Shown here: in pieces, positions 33,381 to 42,210 of the stretch
Numbering within the stretch: the first letter of the stretch is position 1
Layout of the letters: each line of letters opens with the position of its first letter
DNA from: Endomicrobiales bacterium
Lineage (GTDB): Bacteria; Elusimicrobiota; Endomicrobiia; Endomicrobiales; JAFGIL01
Length of the DNA stretch: 49,639 bases
Assembly (NCBI GenBank): GCA_016929635.1
Contig: JAFGIL010000073.1
Location: 1-49,639 of the forward strand
Reading direction: 5' to 3'
Notes under the pieces: generated by a model
Seen by the model: the letters and a program-made list of their open reading frames with translations, nothing else
What the model was told of the DNA's origin: nothing
Database searches by the model: none
Translations under genes and position numbers: made by a program

Positions 33381-34694
33381 GTGAAAAACTTATTTACATT
33401 TTACGGTGGAGTTCACCCGCCAGATCAAAAAAATACATCTAACCATCCAATTGAAGAGATGCCAATACCTGAAAAAGTGGTTATTCCGCTGATTCAGCAT
33501 ACCGGCATACCATCCAAACCTTTGGTTTCTCTCGGGGATACAGTTCTGGAGAATCAGAAAATAGCTGAAGCAGCCGGCCATATTTCAGTGCCTATTCATT
33601 CATCTGTTTCAGGAAAAGTTACAGATATAAGAGCTTTTTTACACCCGGTTATCGGTAAGCCTGTAGAGTCAATTGTCATAGAATGTGACGGAAAGCACAG
33701 AGTCTTTAAACCGGAGAAAACGCATGTAGATTATTACAGATACTCGCCCAAGGACCTTATACAGGTAATAAAGGATGCAGGAATAGTAGGATTAGGCGGA
33801 GCTGCATTCCCTACGCACGTAAAGTTATCACCCCCCAAAGATGTAATAATTAACAACATTATAATTAATGGCGCCGAATGTGAGCCTTTTTTGACTGCAG
33901 ATGACAGGTTAATGCGTGAGTATTCAAAGGAAGTTATAGAAGGTACAAAAATAATTATGTACATTATGGATGCAATGAAAGGGTTCGTTGCTATAGAAGA
34001 TAATAAACAGCCGGCGATAGAGATTTTTAAAAAAATAGTATTCAATGAGCCAAACATCGATTTGGCGGTACTTCCTACGCACTATCCTCAAGGTGCGGAA
34101 AAACAGTTAATAAAAGTTTTGCTTAACAGGGAAGTCCCATCAGGCGGTTTACCGCTGCACGTAGGCGTAGTTGTTGATAATGTTGGTACGGCATATTCGA
34201 TAAACCGTGCCGTGAAAGAGGGTGAGAATTTATATAATAGGATTGTAACAGTAGCGGGCAATGGCATTGAAACTCCGAAAAATATCAAAGTACGTGTAGG
34301 AACATTGATTAGTGACATAGCGAAGTTCTGCGGTGGAACAACCAAGGATTTAGCCCAGGTGATTATGGGAGGGCCTATGATGGGGATTGCGCAGACGTCT
34401 CTGGATGTGCCTGTTTTAAAGGGGACCTCGGGTATTTTATTTTTTACAAAGAACGATATAATTGACCGGCAATATTTTGATTGTTTCCGCTGCGGTAAAT
34501 GTATCAGGGTTTGTCCTATGGAATTATTTCCAAATGCATTAAGCATATATATTGAGAACGGTCGTATTGATGAGGCAAAGGCGTTTCATCCCTTGGATTG
34601 TATCGAGTGCGGTTGTTGTGCATATACATGCCCGGCACAAAGGCCTATTGTCCAGCAGATAAAATGGGCAAAAACACAAATAAATAAAAAGTAA
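33381..34694 (+). CDS. rnfC: Rnf complex subunit RnfC
   Basis: Peripheral cytoplasmic subunit of the Rnf ferredoxin:NAD+ oxidoreductase, which pumps H+ or Na+. It carries the NADH/FMN-binding SLBB-type region (VGLGGAAFPTHVKL, INGAECEPFLTADDRLM). Two [4Fe-4S] motifs follow near the C-terminus: CFRCGKCIRVCP (about 368) and CIECGCCAYTCP (about 406). At 437 residues it lacks the long C-terminal extension of E. coli RsxC. First gene of rnfCDGEAB, the gene order also found in acetogens and Thermotoga. It starts 64 bases after a consensus promoter. Confidence 0.95.
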   Translation: MKNLFTFYGGVHPPDQKNTSNHPIEEMPIPEKVVIPLIQHTGIPSKPLVSLGDTVLENQKIAEAAGHISVPIHSSVSGKVTDIRAFLHPVIGKPVESIVIECDGKHRVFKPEKTHVDYYRYSPKDLIQVIKDAGIVGLGGAAFPTHVKLSPPKDVIINNIIINGAECEPFLTADDRLMREYSKEVIEGTKIIMYIMDAMKGFVAIEDNKQPAIEIFKKIVFNEPNIDLAVLPTHYPQGAEKQLIKVLLNREVPSGGLPLHVGVVVDNVGTAYSINRAVKEGENLYNRIVTVAGNGIETPKNIKVRVGTLISDIAKFCGGTTKDLAQVIMGGPMMGIAQTSLDVPVLKGTSGILFFTKNDIIDRQYFDCFRCGKCIRVCPMELFPNALSIYIENGRIDEAKAFHPLDCIECGCCAYTCPAQRPIVQQIKWAKTQINKK

Positions 34695-34708
34695 CAACTT
34701 GTAAAAAT

Positions 34709-35647
34709 ATGAATGAAAAAAAGCCTGATAATAATTTAATAGTCGCGACTTCGCCACATGTACATGCTCCGATAAACATTCAGAAGGTAATGGGGGAGGT
34801 TTTAATCGCTTTAATACCCGCTGTTATTGCCTCTTTATATTTTTTCAGGTTGTATGCCTTCAAAGTATTATTTATTGCTACAGCTTCATCTGTATTTTTT
34901 GAATATATATGGCAAAAAGTAAATAAGCAGCCGATAAGAATTAACGATCTAAGCGCTGCATTAACAGGGATATTGCTGGCCTTGACTTTGCCTCCCACTA
35001 TTCCATGGTGGATGATAATAATAGGTTCTATGGTTTCGGTTATTTTAGGCAAGCAGGTTTTCGGAGGGCTTGGGCACAATCCTTTTAATCCGGCATTGGT
35101 CGGAAGGGCGTTTTTGCAGGTTTCATGGCCGCAGGCGATGACAACCTGGGTTACTCCTTTTGACGCAGTTTCAACCGCTACTCCTTTGGCAATAAAAAAG
35201 CTGGGGCTTCAGGAAGTAATACCGTCGTATTTTGATTTATTTCTGGGGAACTGTTCCGGCTCTCTAGGCGAAACTTCCGCCCTTGCTTTAATTCTGGGCG
35301 GTATATTTTTAATAAAAAGAGAGCATATTTTTGCAATAACCCCATTTACATATATAATAACGTTTATAATAGGTATTTTGGCTTTCGGACAGGATGTTTT
35401 ATTTCATGTTTTCAGCGGCGGATTAATGCTGGGAGCATTTTTTATGGCTACAGACCCGGTTACAACTCCGATGTCCAAGCAAGGCAAGTTTATTTTTGGA
35501 TTAGGTTGCGGTATTCTAACGGTATTAATAAGATTAAAAGGCGGGTTTCCGGAAGGAGTCTGCTTTTCAATACTGATAATGAACATGACAGTTCCTTTAA
35601 TAGACAAGTATACCATACCCAAACCTTTTGGAGTAAAAAAAGGTTAA
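34709..35647 (+). CDS. rnfD: Rnf complex subunit RnfD
   Basis: An integral membrane subunit with about eight to ten helices. The motif S155-T-A-T158 (DAVSTATPLAIKKL) is where RnfD/NqrB-type proteins bind FMN covalently through a threonine. GGLGHNPFNPALVGRAFLQVSWP and GLMLGAFFMATDPVTTPMSKQGKFIFG are family signatures. The 312 residues match the family. It follows rnfC by 14 bases. Confidence 0.95.
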   Translation: MNEKKPDNNLIVATSPHVHAPINIQKVMGEVLIALIPAVIASLYFFRLYAFKVLFIATASSVFFEYIWQKVNKQPIRINDLSAALTGILLALTLPPTIPWWMIIIGSMVSVILGKQVFGGLGHNPFNPALVGRAFLQVSWPQAMTTWVTPFDAVSTATPLAIKKLGLQEVIPSYFDLFLGNCSGSLGETSALALILGGIFLIKREHIFAITPFTYIITFIIGILAFGQDVLFHVFSGGLMLGAFFMATDPVTTPMSKQGKFIFGLGCGILTVLIRLKGGFPEGVCFSILIMNMTVPLIDKYTIPKPFGVKKG

Positions 35648-35716
35648 AATTTTCCTCTGTTTTTATTCTATCCTGATAACAATTCAATTGGATAAAAGAA
35701 CAGGTATTAAAAGGAT

Positions 35717-36280
35717 ATGAAGATAATTAAATTAGGATTAATTTTGTTAATAGTAACGGTTTTGTCTGCAACAAGCTTGTCGCTCGTTTATTTGCAGACC
35801 GCTGACAGGATTCTTGAGGTAAAAAAAGAGAAAGTTTATAAGTTACAAAAAGAAATACTGCCTCTGGCCGAGAGCTTTGAAGATATAGATGAGGGGACTG
35901 TAAAAGTCGGATATGACGGAGATAAAAACGAAGTCGGAAGGATTATATCAGTAAGCCCTAAGGGATATGCGGGTAATATCGAGATGCTGGTTGGTATCGA
36001 CAATGAAGACAGGATAACAATGATAAAAATAGTGAAGCAGTCAGAAACGCCGGGCCTCGGCTCCCAGGTTTCTAAAAGCGATTTTCTGGGGCAGTTTAAG
36101 AATAAAAATCTAGCCGGTGTTTTCCTAAGAAGAGAGAGCACGGATGGCGAGATTGACGCTATAACCGGCGCAACGATTTCTTCAAGAGCTGTTGCAAAAG
36201 GGGCACAGCAGGCAATACAAAAAAACATTAAGGCAAAGAAATCTGCTGAACCGGACTCTGAAGCTGATGAAAAAGACTAA
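35717..36280 (+). CDS. rnfG: Rnf complex subunit RnfG
   Basis: A 187-residue protein with one N-terminal membrane helix (5-27) and an extracytoplasmic FMN-binding domain. The covalent flavin site T150-G-A-T153 lies in DAITGATISSRAV, the usual S/T-G-A-T motif. VKQSETPGLGSQV is also diagnostic. The tail (KKSAEPDSEADEKD) is charged and probably disordered. It is needed for electron transfer across the membrane together with RnfD. Confidence 0.95.
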   Translation: MKIIKLGLILLIVTVLSATSLSLVYLQTADRILEVKKEKVYKLQKEILPLAESFEDIDEGTVKVGYDGDKNEVGRIISVSPKGYAGNIEMLVGIDNEDRITMIKIVKQSETPGLGSQVSKSDFLGQFKNKNLAGVFLRRESTDGEIDAITGATISSRAVAKGAQQAIQKNIKAKKSAEPDSEADEKD

Positions 36281-36297
36281 GATATTGAAGGTGAAAA

Positions 36298-36978
36298 ATG
36301 CAAAAATGGCGTGATATATTTCTTAATGGTATTGTTAAGGAAAATCCTATTCTCATATTAATGATAGGGCTTTGCCCTGTATTGGCCTGCTCTTCTACCG
36401 CAACCGACGCTTTCGGTATGGGTGTTGCTGCAACTTTCGTTTTATTATGCTCGAACATACTGGTGTCTTTATTGAGAAAACTTATTCCTACAGAGATAAG
36501 AATCCCGATTTTTATCGTTATTATAGCTACGTTTGTTACCATAACCGATTATACAATGCAGGCATATTTCCCGCAGTTAAGCGAAAACCTGGGAGTGTTT
36601 GTGCCTCTGATAGTTGTAAACTGCGTAATACTGGGGCGTGCCGAGGCTTTTGCTTATCGCAATACTCTGCTGGCCTCAATTCTGGACGGTCTTGGAATGG
36701 GTGTCGGATTTACCCTGGCAATAGTTCTGCTTGGAATCATTAGGGAAATTTTAGGTGCAGGAACAGTATTTAATGTTAAAATCGGAATTTCCAATCCGGC
36801 AACGTTGTTGATACTTCCTCCGGGTGCTTTTATAGGAATAGGAGTTTTAATTGCTGTCTGGAACGCTTTAAGGAAATCAAAAGGCTCTGTATCCAGCCCG
36901 TGCGCTAGTTGCGGGTTGAGGCAGATGTGCCATTCATCTAAAGAGGGTGAATGTGAAGCTCTTGGACAAATTAAGTAG
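36298..36978 (+). CDS. rnfE: Rnf complex subunit RnfE, with Cys-rich tail
   Basis: A 226-residue membrane protein with about six helices. Cys26/Cys31 in LMIGLCPVLACSST and the Cys of VVNCVILGRAEAFA are the conserved positions that, with RnfA, hold the intramembrane [2Fe-2S] cluster. RnfE normally ends after the last helix; here about 25 more residues carry four cysteines (C202, C205, C211, C219) in a C-x2-C-x5-C-x7-C pattern that could bind iron-sulfur or zinc. It follows rnfG by 17 bases. Confidence 0.95.
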   Translation: MQKWRDIFLNGIVKENPILILMIGLCPVLACSSTATDAFGMGVAATFVLLCSNILVSLLRKLIPTEIRIPIFIVIIATFVTITDYTMQAYFPQLSENLGVFVPLIVVNCVILGRAEAFAYRNTLLASILDGLGMGVGFTLAIVLLGIIREILGAGTVFNVKIGISNPATLLILPPGAFIGIGVLIAVWNALRKSKGSVSSPCASCGLRQMCHSSKEGECEALGQIK

Positions 36979-36989
36979 GGAATAAATTT

Positions 36990-37580
36990 ATGGATTTAAT
37001 TCAGCTTTTTTCTGTATTTTTTGCAGCGTTATTGATTAATAACATAATCCTGATGAGATTTCTGGGTTTATGTGCGTTTTTCGGCGTTTCTGAAAAAATG
37101 GGATCTTCCATAGGGATGAGCCTGGCAGTTGCTTTTGTGATGACGCTGGCTACGGCTGCAACGTGGCCTCTGTACCACTATGTTTTGGAACCTTTGAATC
37201 TGACTTTTTTGAGGACAATTTCCTTCATACTTGTAATTGCCTCGCTTGTCCAGCTTGTGGAGCTTTTTATGAAGAAAAATATACCCGGATTGTACCGTGC
37301 TCTCGGCATATATTTGCCTCTGATTACTACAAATTGTGCGATATTCGGCCTGTCATTGTTGAATATAAATTATAACTATGGGTTTCTGGAGTCGATTTTT
37401 CATGCATTAGGCGTAGCTTCAGGTTTTGGATTATCTATAATACTTTTTACAGGACTCAGGATGAGATTAAATCTTGCGCCCATACCAAAGTTTATAGCAG
37501 GGTATCCGCTTGTATTTTTTACTGCTGCATTAATGTCTTTGGCTTTTATGGGGTTCAGCGGGATGTTCGGGATACATTAA
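36990..37580 (+). CDS. rnfA: Rnf complex subunit RnfA
   Basis: A 196-residue six-helix membrane protein, inverted-topology partner of RnfE. The conserved cysteines are Cys28 (LMRFLGLCAFFGVS) and Cys116 (LITTNCAIFG). NYGFLESIFHALGVASGFGLSIILFTGLRMRL and the C-terminal LMSLAFMGFSGM complete the family pattern. Its stop lies 6 bases before rnfB. Confidence 0.96.
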   Translation: MDLIQLFSVFFAALLINNIILMRFLGLCAFFGVSEKMGSSIGMSLAVAFVMTLATAATWPLYHYVLEPLNLTFLRTISFILVIASLVQLVELFMKKNIPGLYRALGIYLPLITTNCAIFGLSLLNINYNYGFLESIFHALGVASGFGLSIILFTGLRMRLNLAPIPKFIAGYPLVFFTAALMSLAFMGFSGMFGIH

Positions 37581-37586
37581 AAAAAT

Positions 37587-38423
37587 ATGATTATGGATTC
37601 GATAATTTTCAACAGTATTTTATTTCTTGGCGGCGTTGGCCTGCTGTTTGGGATAGGTTTGGGTATAGCTGCAAAAAAATTTGCTGTTAAACTAAATCCC
37701 AAAGAAGAAGAAATAATAGGGCTTCTGCCGGGTGTAAACTGCGGTGCCTGCGGATACCCGGGCTGTAGTGGGTATGCGGCAGCATTAATAAATGGGGAAG
37801 CGGAGCCCGGAAAATGTACGGTTGCGTCAAAAGAAGTAAATAGTGAGATAGCCAGGATTCTGGGCAAGGAAGTTGCAGAAACAGACAGAAAAGTAGCCAT
37901 AATTTTATGTAACGGCGGAAGCAATTGCAAAGATAAAATGGATTACCAGGGAATAAAGGACTGTAATATTGCTGCGGCAGTATTCGGAGGAAGCAAGGAA
38001 TGTTCCTCGGGATGCCTTGGTTTGGGAAGCTGCGCCAAAGCATGCCCTTTTGGAGCTATTATACAGGAAAAACCCGGGGATGTTCCGAAAATAGACTGGA
38101 ATAAATGTACAGGATGCGGGATTTGTGTGTCGGTATGCCCGAAGAAGATAATCAATCTTGTTCCCTGCAAGTTTAAGTTTCATATACTTTGTCAATCCAA
38201 CGATAAGGGTGCTATTGTCAGAAAGATTTGTTCGGTTGGTTGCATAGGGTGTGGATTATGCGTTAAGGTATGTCCGGAAAAGGACATAGTCCTGGAAAAC
38301 AATTTGGCCAGGATGAAGTATGACAATTGTAATAATTGCGGGTTGTGTTTTGCTAAATGTCCTACAAAGAGCATAAAAGAAATTAAGCTTGATTATTCAA
38401 ACAAAATTAGCAAAGTATCTTGA
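37587..38423 (+). CDS. rnfB: Rnf complex subunit RnfB
   Basis: Ferredoxin-accepting subunit: membrane anchor (9-30), a four-Cys [4Fe-4S] domain (C52, C55, C60 and C77 in VNCGACGYPGC...GKC), then several ferredoxin-type clusters (GSCAKACPFGAI, CTGCGICVSVCP, CIGCGLCVKVCP, CNNCGLCFAKCP). That gives up to five or six [4Fe-4S] clusters, as in acetogen-type RnfB rather than the short E. coli RsxB. At 278 residues it ends at a TGA that overlaps the rpsB promoter -35. It completes the operon. Confidence 0.95.
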   Translation: MIMDSIIFNSILFLGGVGLLFGIGLGIAAKKFAVKLNPKEEEIIGLLPGVNCGACGYPGCSGYAAALINGEAEPGKCTVASKEVNSEIARILGKEVAETDRKVAIILCNGGSNCKDKMDYQGIKDCNIAAAVFGGSKECSSGCLGLGSCAKACPFGAIIQEKPGDVPKIDWNKCTGCGICVSVCPKKIINLVPCKFKFHILCQSNDKGAIVRKICSVGCIGCGLCVKVCPEKDIVLENNLARMKYDNCNNCGLCFAKCPTKSIKEIKLDYSNKISKVS

Positions 38424-38448
38424 TTATATTTTAAAATATTGGTAAAAT
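38420..38448 (+). promoter_or_regulatory. Promoter of the rpsB-tsf operon
   Basis: TTGATT (38420-38425), 17-bp spacer and TAAAAT (38443-38448), overlapping the rnfB stop. The transcript would carry a leader of about 155 bases before rpsB. Confidence 0.6.
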
Positions 38449-38465
38449 AAGCGGAAATTATATAT

Positions 38466-38630
38466 ATGAATACACACACTTCAAGATTCTTTTCAGAGTC
38501 CCTTGGACTGTTGCCATGGGCTGAAAAGAAGACGATTGGAGTGGAGGCGACTAAAGTCGGTCTCAATTTTCAAAATTGGGATAAAAAACTAAACTACGGA
38601 GGATTGTTTTTATGGCTAACATTTCGATGA
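38466..38630 (+). other. Leader ORF (54 codons) overlapping the rpsB start, uncertain
   Basis: ATG at 38466 opens a 54-residue frame through the whole leader that ends at a TGA 19 bases inside rpsB. There is no Shine-Dalgarno and no recognised family. It may be chance in a structured leader. Confidence 0.2.
38487..38598 (+). promoter_or_regulatory. Structured rpsB leader, candidate S2 autoregulatory RNA
   Basis: A perfect 10-bp stem (TTCTTTTCAG at 38487-38496, CTGAAAAGAA at 38521-38530) encloses an inner hairpin AGTCC/GGACT. Further hairpins follow (GACTAAAGTC; CAATTTT/AAAATTG) before the AGGAGG-like Shine-Dalgarno. Ribosomal-protein operons are often controlled by such leaders. Confidence 0.5.
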
Positions 38631-39439
38631 AGGCTTTGCTTGAAGCCGGTGTCCACTTTGGACACCAAACCAGGCGTTGGAATCCAAAAATGGCAAAATA
38701 CATTTTTGGAAGCAGGAACAAAATTCACATTATTGATCTGCAGAAGACAGTTAAGGAGTTAAAGAGGGTTTACAAGATTATCAGGGATTCTGTGGCAGAG
38801 GGAAAAACCGTGCTTTTTGTAGGCACAAAAAAGCAGGCTGTTTTGCCTATTAAGGAAGAAGCTCAGCGTTGCGGCTCATTCTTTGTATGTGAGCGATGGC
38901 TTGGAGGCACTCTAACTAATTTCGAGACTATAAAAAGGTCAATCAATAGACTGCACGAATTAAATAAAATGAAGGATGACGGCATCTTTAAACTGATGTC
39001 AAAAAAGGAAACCTCGAAGCTTGAAAAGGAAAGATTGCGTATGGAAAAGTCCTTGGAAGGCATAAAAGACATGCAGGAGTTGCCGGGGCTTCTTTACGTA
39101 GTCGACCCGTCCAAAGAATCTACGGCTGTAGCAGAAGCAAGAAAGCTAAAGATACCTGTTGTAGCAATTTGTGATACTAATTGTAATCCTGAACAGGTTG
39201 ATTATCCGGTACCCGGTAATGATGATGCCATACGTGCGGTTAAACTATTCTGTTCAATTATTGCGGATGCTGTTATAGAAGGGAACAATTTAAGCGGAAG
39301 AGGCAAAGAAACCGAAGCACAGGAAGAAGTGGAAATGACGGGAGTTCCTGCTGATGATATAGATAAAAATATAGAGTTGAATGAAAGCGGAAGTACAGAA
39401 GAAGAAGTTAAACCAAGTCCTGTTGAATCAGAGGGATGA
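38612..39439 (+). CDS. rpsB: Small ribosomal subunit protein uS2
   Basis: 30S protein S2. The family motifs are clear: [52 protein letters not shown] and [24 protein letters not shown]. At 275 residues it is longer than the usual 230-260 because of an acidic, Ser/Glu-rich tail of about 45 residues after SGRGKE that is probably disordered. It starts with a GGAGG Shine-Dalgarno after a structured leader and heads the translation/lipid operon. Confidence 0.97.
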   Translation: MANISMKALLEAGVHFGHQTRRWNPKMAKYIFGSRNKIHIIDLQKTVKELKRVYKIIRDSVAEGKTVLFVGTKKQAVLPIKEEAQRCGSFFVCERWLGGTLTNFETIKRSINRLHELNKMKDDGIFKLMSKKETSKLEKERLRMEKSLEGIKDMQELPGLLYVVDPSKESTAVAEARKLKIPVVAICDTNCNPEQVDYPVPGNDDAIRAVKLFCSIIADAVIEGNNLSGRGKETEAQEEVEMTGVPADDIDKNIELNESGSTEEEVKPSPVESEG

Positions 39440-39472
39440 GTTTAAATATACTAATTAGGGAGGTTTTTTGGG

Positions 39473-40075
39473 ATGAGTCCTACGACTGAGTTAATTCAAA
39501 AGTTAAGATCAATGACCGGTGCTGGTATGATGGATTGCAAAAAAGCACTTGTTGAATCAAGTGATGATATTGATAAGGCAGTGCAGTTATTAAGAGAAAA
39601 AGGCATTGCAACCGCAGTAAAGAAAGCTGCGAGAACGGCAAAAGAAGGATTAATATCATCTTATATACATGCCGGAGGAAAATTGGGAGTACTGCTGGAG
39701 TTGAACTGTGAGACGGATTTTGTTGCAAGGACGGACGATTTTAAAAATCTGTGCAAGGAATTGAGCATGCAGATCGCAGCGGCAAATCCTTTATACATCA
39801 AAAGAGAAGATATTCCCGAAGAAGTTATAGAGAAGGAAAAAGAAATATACAAAAAACAACTAAAAGACGAAGGGAAACCCGACAAGGTTATAGACAAGAT
39901 TGTTGTAGGCAAGCTGGAGAAGTTCTATACCCAGGTTTGCCTGCTGGACCAGCCGTATATCCGCGATACATCCGGAAAGGAGAAGATAAAAGACCTGCTT
40001 ACCAACTCGATAGCAAAAATAGGCGAGAATATTTTAATTCGACGTTTTGCAAGATTTAGGGTTGGCGAAGAATAG
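39473..40075 (+). CDS. tsf: Translation elongation factor Ts
   Basis: Guanine-nucleotide exchange factor for EF-Tu. The N-terminal UBA-like domain has IQKLRSMTGAGMMDCKKALVES; the core has the exchange motif LNCETDFVARTDDFKNL. With 200 residues it is of the short form (as in Thermus or chloroplast-type), lacking one of the two core repeats of E. coli EF-Ts. Start ATG has AGGGAGG upstream. It follows rpsB by 33 bases. Confidence 0.97.
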   Translation: MSPTTELIQKLRSMTGAGMMDCKKALVESSDDIDKAVQLLREKGIATAVKKAARTAKEGLISSYIHAGGKLGVLLELNCETDFVARTDDFKNLCKELSMQIAAANPLYIKREDIPEEVIEKEKEIYKKQLKDEGKPDKVIDKIVVGKLEKFYTQVCLLDQPYIRDTSGKEKIKDLLTNSIAKIGENILIRRFARFRVGEE

Positions 40076-40110
40076 ATGAGTGAGCGGAACGCTTGAAAAA
40101 AGGGGTTTTT

Positions 40111-40821
40111 GTGAATTATAAAAGAGTTCTGTTAAAATTATCAGGAGAAGCACTGTCCGGCTCGGGCAATTTGGGGATAAATACAAAATACCTTCAAAAT
40201 ATCGCAGCTGAAATAAAGAATGCCCTGGGAAAAAATAAGGTTCAGATAGGCATTGTAGTGGGCGGCGGGAATATCTGGAGAGGTGCGGATAAGGATTTAG
40301 ACAGGGTAAAATCAGATTACATGGGGATTATTGCAACAGTAATAAATTCCCTGGCTTTGCAGGATATATTAGAGAAGAACGGGCTAAAGTCACATGTCTT
40401 TTCAGCTATTAATATTCCAAAAGTTGTTGATTTGTATGTTACCGAAAAAGCGGCTGATTATTTAAAGAATAACTATGTAATCATTCTTGCAGGCGGCACA
40501 GGAAACCCGTTTTTTACAACAGACACGACTGCTGCATTACGTGCAGCTGAACTTAAAGCAGATGTTCTCCTAAAAGCTACCCAGGTTGACGGAGTATATG
40601 ATTCTGACCCTAAAAAGAATAAAGGCGCAAAAAGATACAAACATCTGACTTTTAACGAAGCAATCCAGAAAAATTTAAAAATAATGGACACCTCAGCATT
40701 TTCTTTATGCAGGGAAAATAATTTACCCATAGTTGTGTTTAACTTCCATAACTCAGGAAATTTATTAAAAGTTTTATCCGGTCAGGATATTGGCACATTA
40801 GTTAGTGCAGATAATCGTTAA
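40111..40821 (+). CDS. pyrH: Uridylate kinase PyrH
   Basis: Bacterial UMP kinase of the amino-acid-kinase fold. YKRVLLKLSGEALSG, VVGGGNIWRG, DYMGIIATVINSLALQ, AGGTGNPFFTTDTTAALRA and ATQVDGVYDSDPKKN are diagnostic. I chose the GTG at 40111 (AAAGGGG just upstream, family-typical first residues); a TTG at 40093 opens the same frame. The rpsB-tsf-pyrH-frr order is widespread in bacteria. Confidence 0.95.
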   Translation: MNYKRVLLKLSGEALSGSGNLGINTKYLQNIAAEIKNALGKNKVQIGIVVGGGNIWRGADKDLDRVKSDYMGIIATVINSLALQDILEKNGLKSHVFSAINIPKVVDLYVTEKAADYLKNNYVIILAGGTGNPFFTTDTTAALRAAELKADVLLKATQVDGVYDSDPKKNKGAKRYKHLTFNEAIQKNLKIMDTSAFSLCRENNLPIVVFNFHNSGNLLKVLSGQDIGTLVSADNR

Positions 40822-40922
40822 TAAAAATCATTAACTAAAATGAATAAAAGTCTGTGCTGATTTATGTTTCATATATGGGAATATATTAGATTTTTGATAA
40901 ATAATAATTTTTGGAGGTTTTT

Positions 40923-41483
40923 ATGGTCTGGAAACAGATAATTACGACAGGTGAAGTGCCTATGAAAAAAACTATTGAAAAAATTAGAGCAGAATTTTCT
41001 TCTATCAGGACAGGCAGGGCCAGTGCTTCTCTGATAGAAGGCCTGAAAGTCGAGAGCTACGGAACGGTTATGCCTATAAATCAGGTTGCAAGCCTTGGAG
41101 TGCCTGATGCAAGGACAATCGAAATCCGTCCATGGGACGCATCCCAGATTAAGAATATCGAAAAATCAATATTAAAATCTGACCTGGGACTGACTCCCAG
41201 AAATGATGGAAAGGTTATCCGTCTTTCTATCCCATCTTTGACAGAAGAAAGGAGAAAAGAACTCACGAAAGTAGTGCATAAAATAGCAGAAGACTTTAGG
41301 GTTTCAATCAGAAACGAGAGAAGACAGATTGCCGATAGTATTAAAAAGGCGGAAAAAGACAAAAAAATCAGCGAAGATGATAAAAGAAAGGCTGAAGCCG
41401 AACTGCAGAAAGTAACGGATAATTATGTAAAAAAGATCGATGAAATATTAAATCTTAAAGAAAAAGAGATAATGGAAGTTTAA
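40923..41483 (+). CDS. frr: Ribosome recycling factor
   Basis: Releases ribosomes after termination together with EF-G. A 186-residue protein with typical sequence: EKIRAEFSSIRTGRASASLIEGLKVESYG, PINQVASLGVPDARTIEIRPWD, GLTPRNDGKVIRLSIPSLTEERRKEL and the C-terminal coiled-coil arm. I chose the ATG at 40923 because of the GGAGG just before it; a start 12 bases upstream would leave no Shine-Dalgarno. The UppS gene follows after 3 bases. Confidence 0.97.
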   Translation: MVWKQIITTGEVPMKKTIEKIRAEFSSIRTGRASASLIEGLKVESYGTVMPINQVASLGVPDARTIEIRPWDASQIKNIEKSILKSDLGLTPRNDGKVIRLSIPSLTEERRKELTKVVHKIAEDFRVSIRNERRQIADSIKKAEKDKKISEDDKRKAEAELQKVTDNYVKKIDEILNLKEKEIMEV

Positions 41484-41486
41484 AAT

Positions 41487-42194
41487 ATGTTATTGTTAGA
41501 GAAGATTGATCTTTCAAAACTGCCGAAGCATATAGCAATTATTATGGACGGAAACGGCCGTTGGGCAAAAAAAAAGAACCTTCCGAGAGTTTTTGGGCAT
41601 AGGGCCGGGATGAAGTCAGTTCAGAAAATTGTAGAGACATGCGTGCAGCTGAAAATAGAGGTTTTAACGCTATATGCTTTCTCAACAGAAAACTGGATTC
41701 GTCCTAAGACCGAAATAGGCGCTTTGATGACCCTTTTGCAGAATTATTTGAAAATAGAGTTTGAAAGGATGATGGATAATAACATTCAATTAAGGACTAT
41801 TGGAGACATTTCAAAGTTACCTAAAACCCCGCATAAAGAGTTAGTTAAAGTTATGCAAAAAACAAAAAGTAATACAGGGTTAGTCCTGAACCTGGCGCTA
41901 AATTACGGGAGCAGGCAGGAAATAATGAATGCTATTACTAGAATATTAGAATCAAGGAAGAATAAAGTTGACCAAAAAACATTTGAGAGTTATCTGGATA
42001 CATCAGGACTGCCTGACCCTGACCTAATTATAAGAACATCAGGAGAAATGCGTTTATCGAATTTTCTGCTTTGGCAGTGTGCTTATAGTGAGTTGTATGT
42101 GACACCTGTTCTTTGGCCGGATTTTAAACCTGAGAATCTATATGAGGCTATCGCAGATTTTCAAAAAAGAGAGCGAAGATTCGGAGGAGTTTAA
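41487..42194 (+). CDS. uppS: Undecaprenyl diphosphate synthase UppS
   Basis: A cis-prenyltransferase that makes the lipid carrier used by MraY and MurG. The catalytic Asp21 is in HIAIIMDGNGRWA; GHRAGMKSVQKIVE, LTLYAFSTENWIRP and DPDLIIRTSGEMRLSNFLLWQCAYSELY complete the family core. At 235 residues it is normal. It starts 3 bases after frr. Confidence 0.96.
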   Translation: MLLLEKIDLSKLPKHIAIIMDGNGRWAKKKNLPRVFGHRAGMKSVQKIVETCVQLKIEVLTLYAFSTENWIRPKTEIGALMTLLQNYLKIEFERMMDNNIQLRTIGDISKLPKTPHKELVKVMQKTKSNTGLVLNLALNYGSRQEIMNAITRILESRKNKVDQKTFESYLDTSGLPDPDLIIRTSGEMRLSNFLLWQCAYSELYVTPVLWPDFKPENLYEAIADFQKRERRFGGV

Positions 42195-42210
42195 TAACTA
42201 ATTATAAATT

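Noticed and set aside
35648-35716. Inverted repeat between rnfD and rnfG
   Set aside because: The arms (CTGTTTTTATTC/GGATAAAAGAACAG) need several gaps to pair; probably chance in AT-rich DNA.
36372-36743. 123-residue plus-strand ORF in another frame of rnfE
   Set aside because: Contained within rnfE, which has membrane helices and conserved cysteines; the alternate frame has no recognisable features.
39751-40059. 102-residue plus-strand ORF within tsf
   Set aside because: Shadow frame of EF-Ts; no Shine-Dalgarno and an implausible composition.
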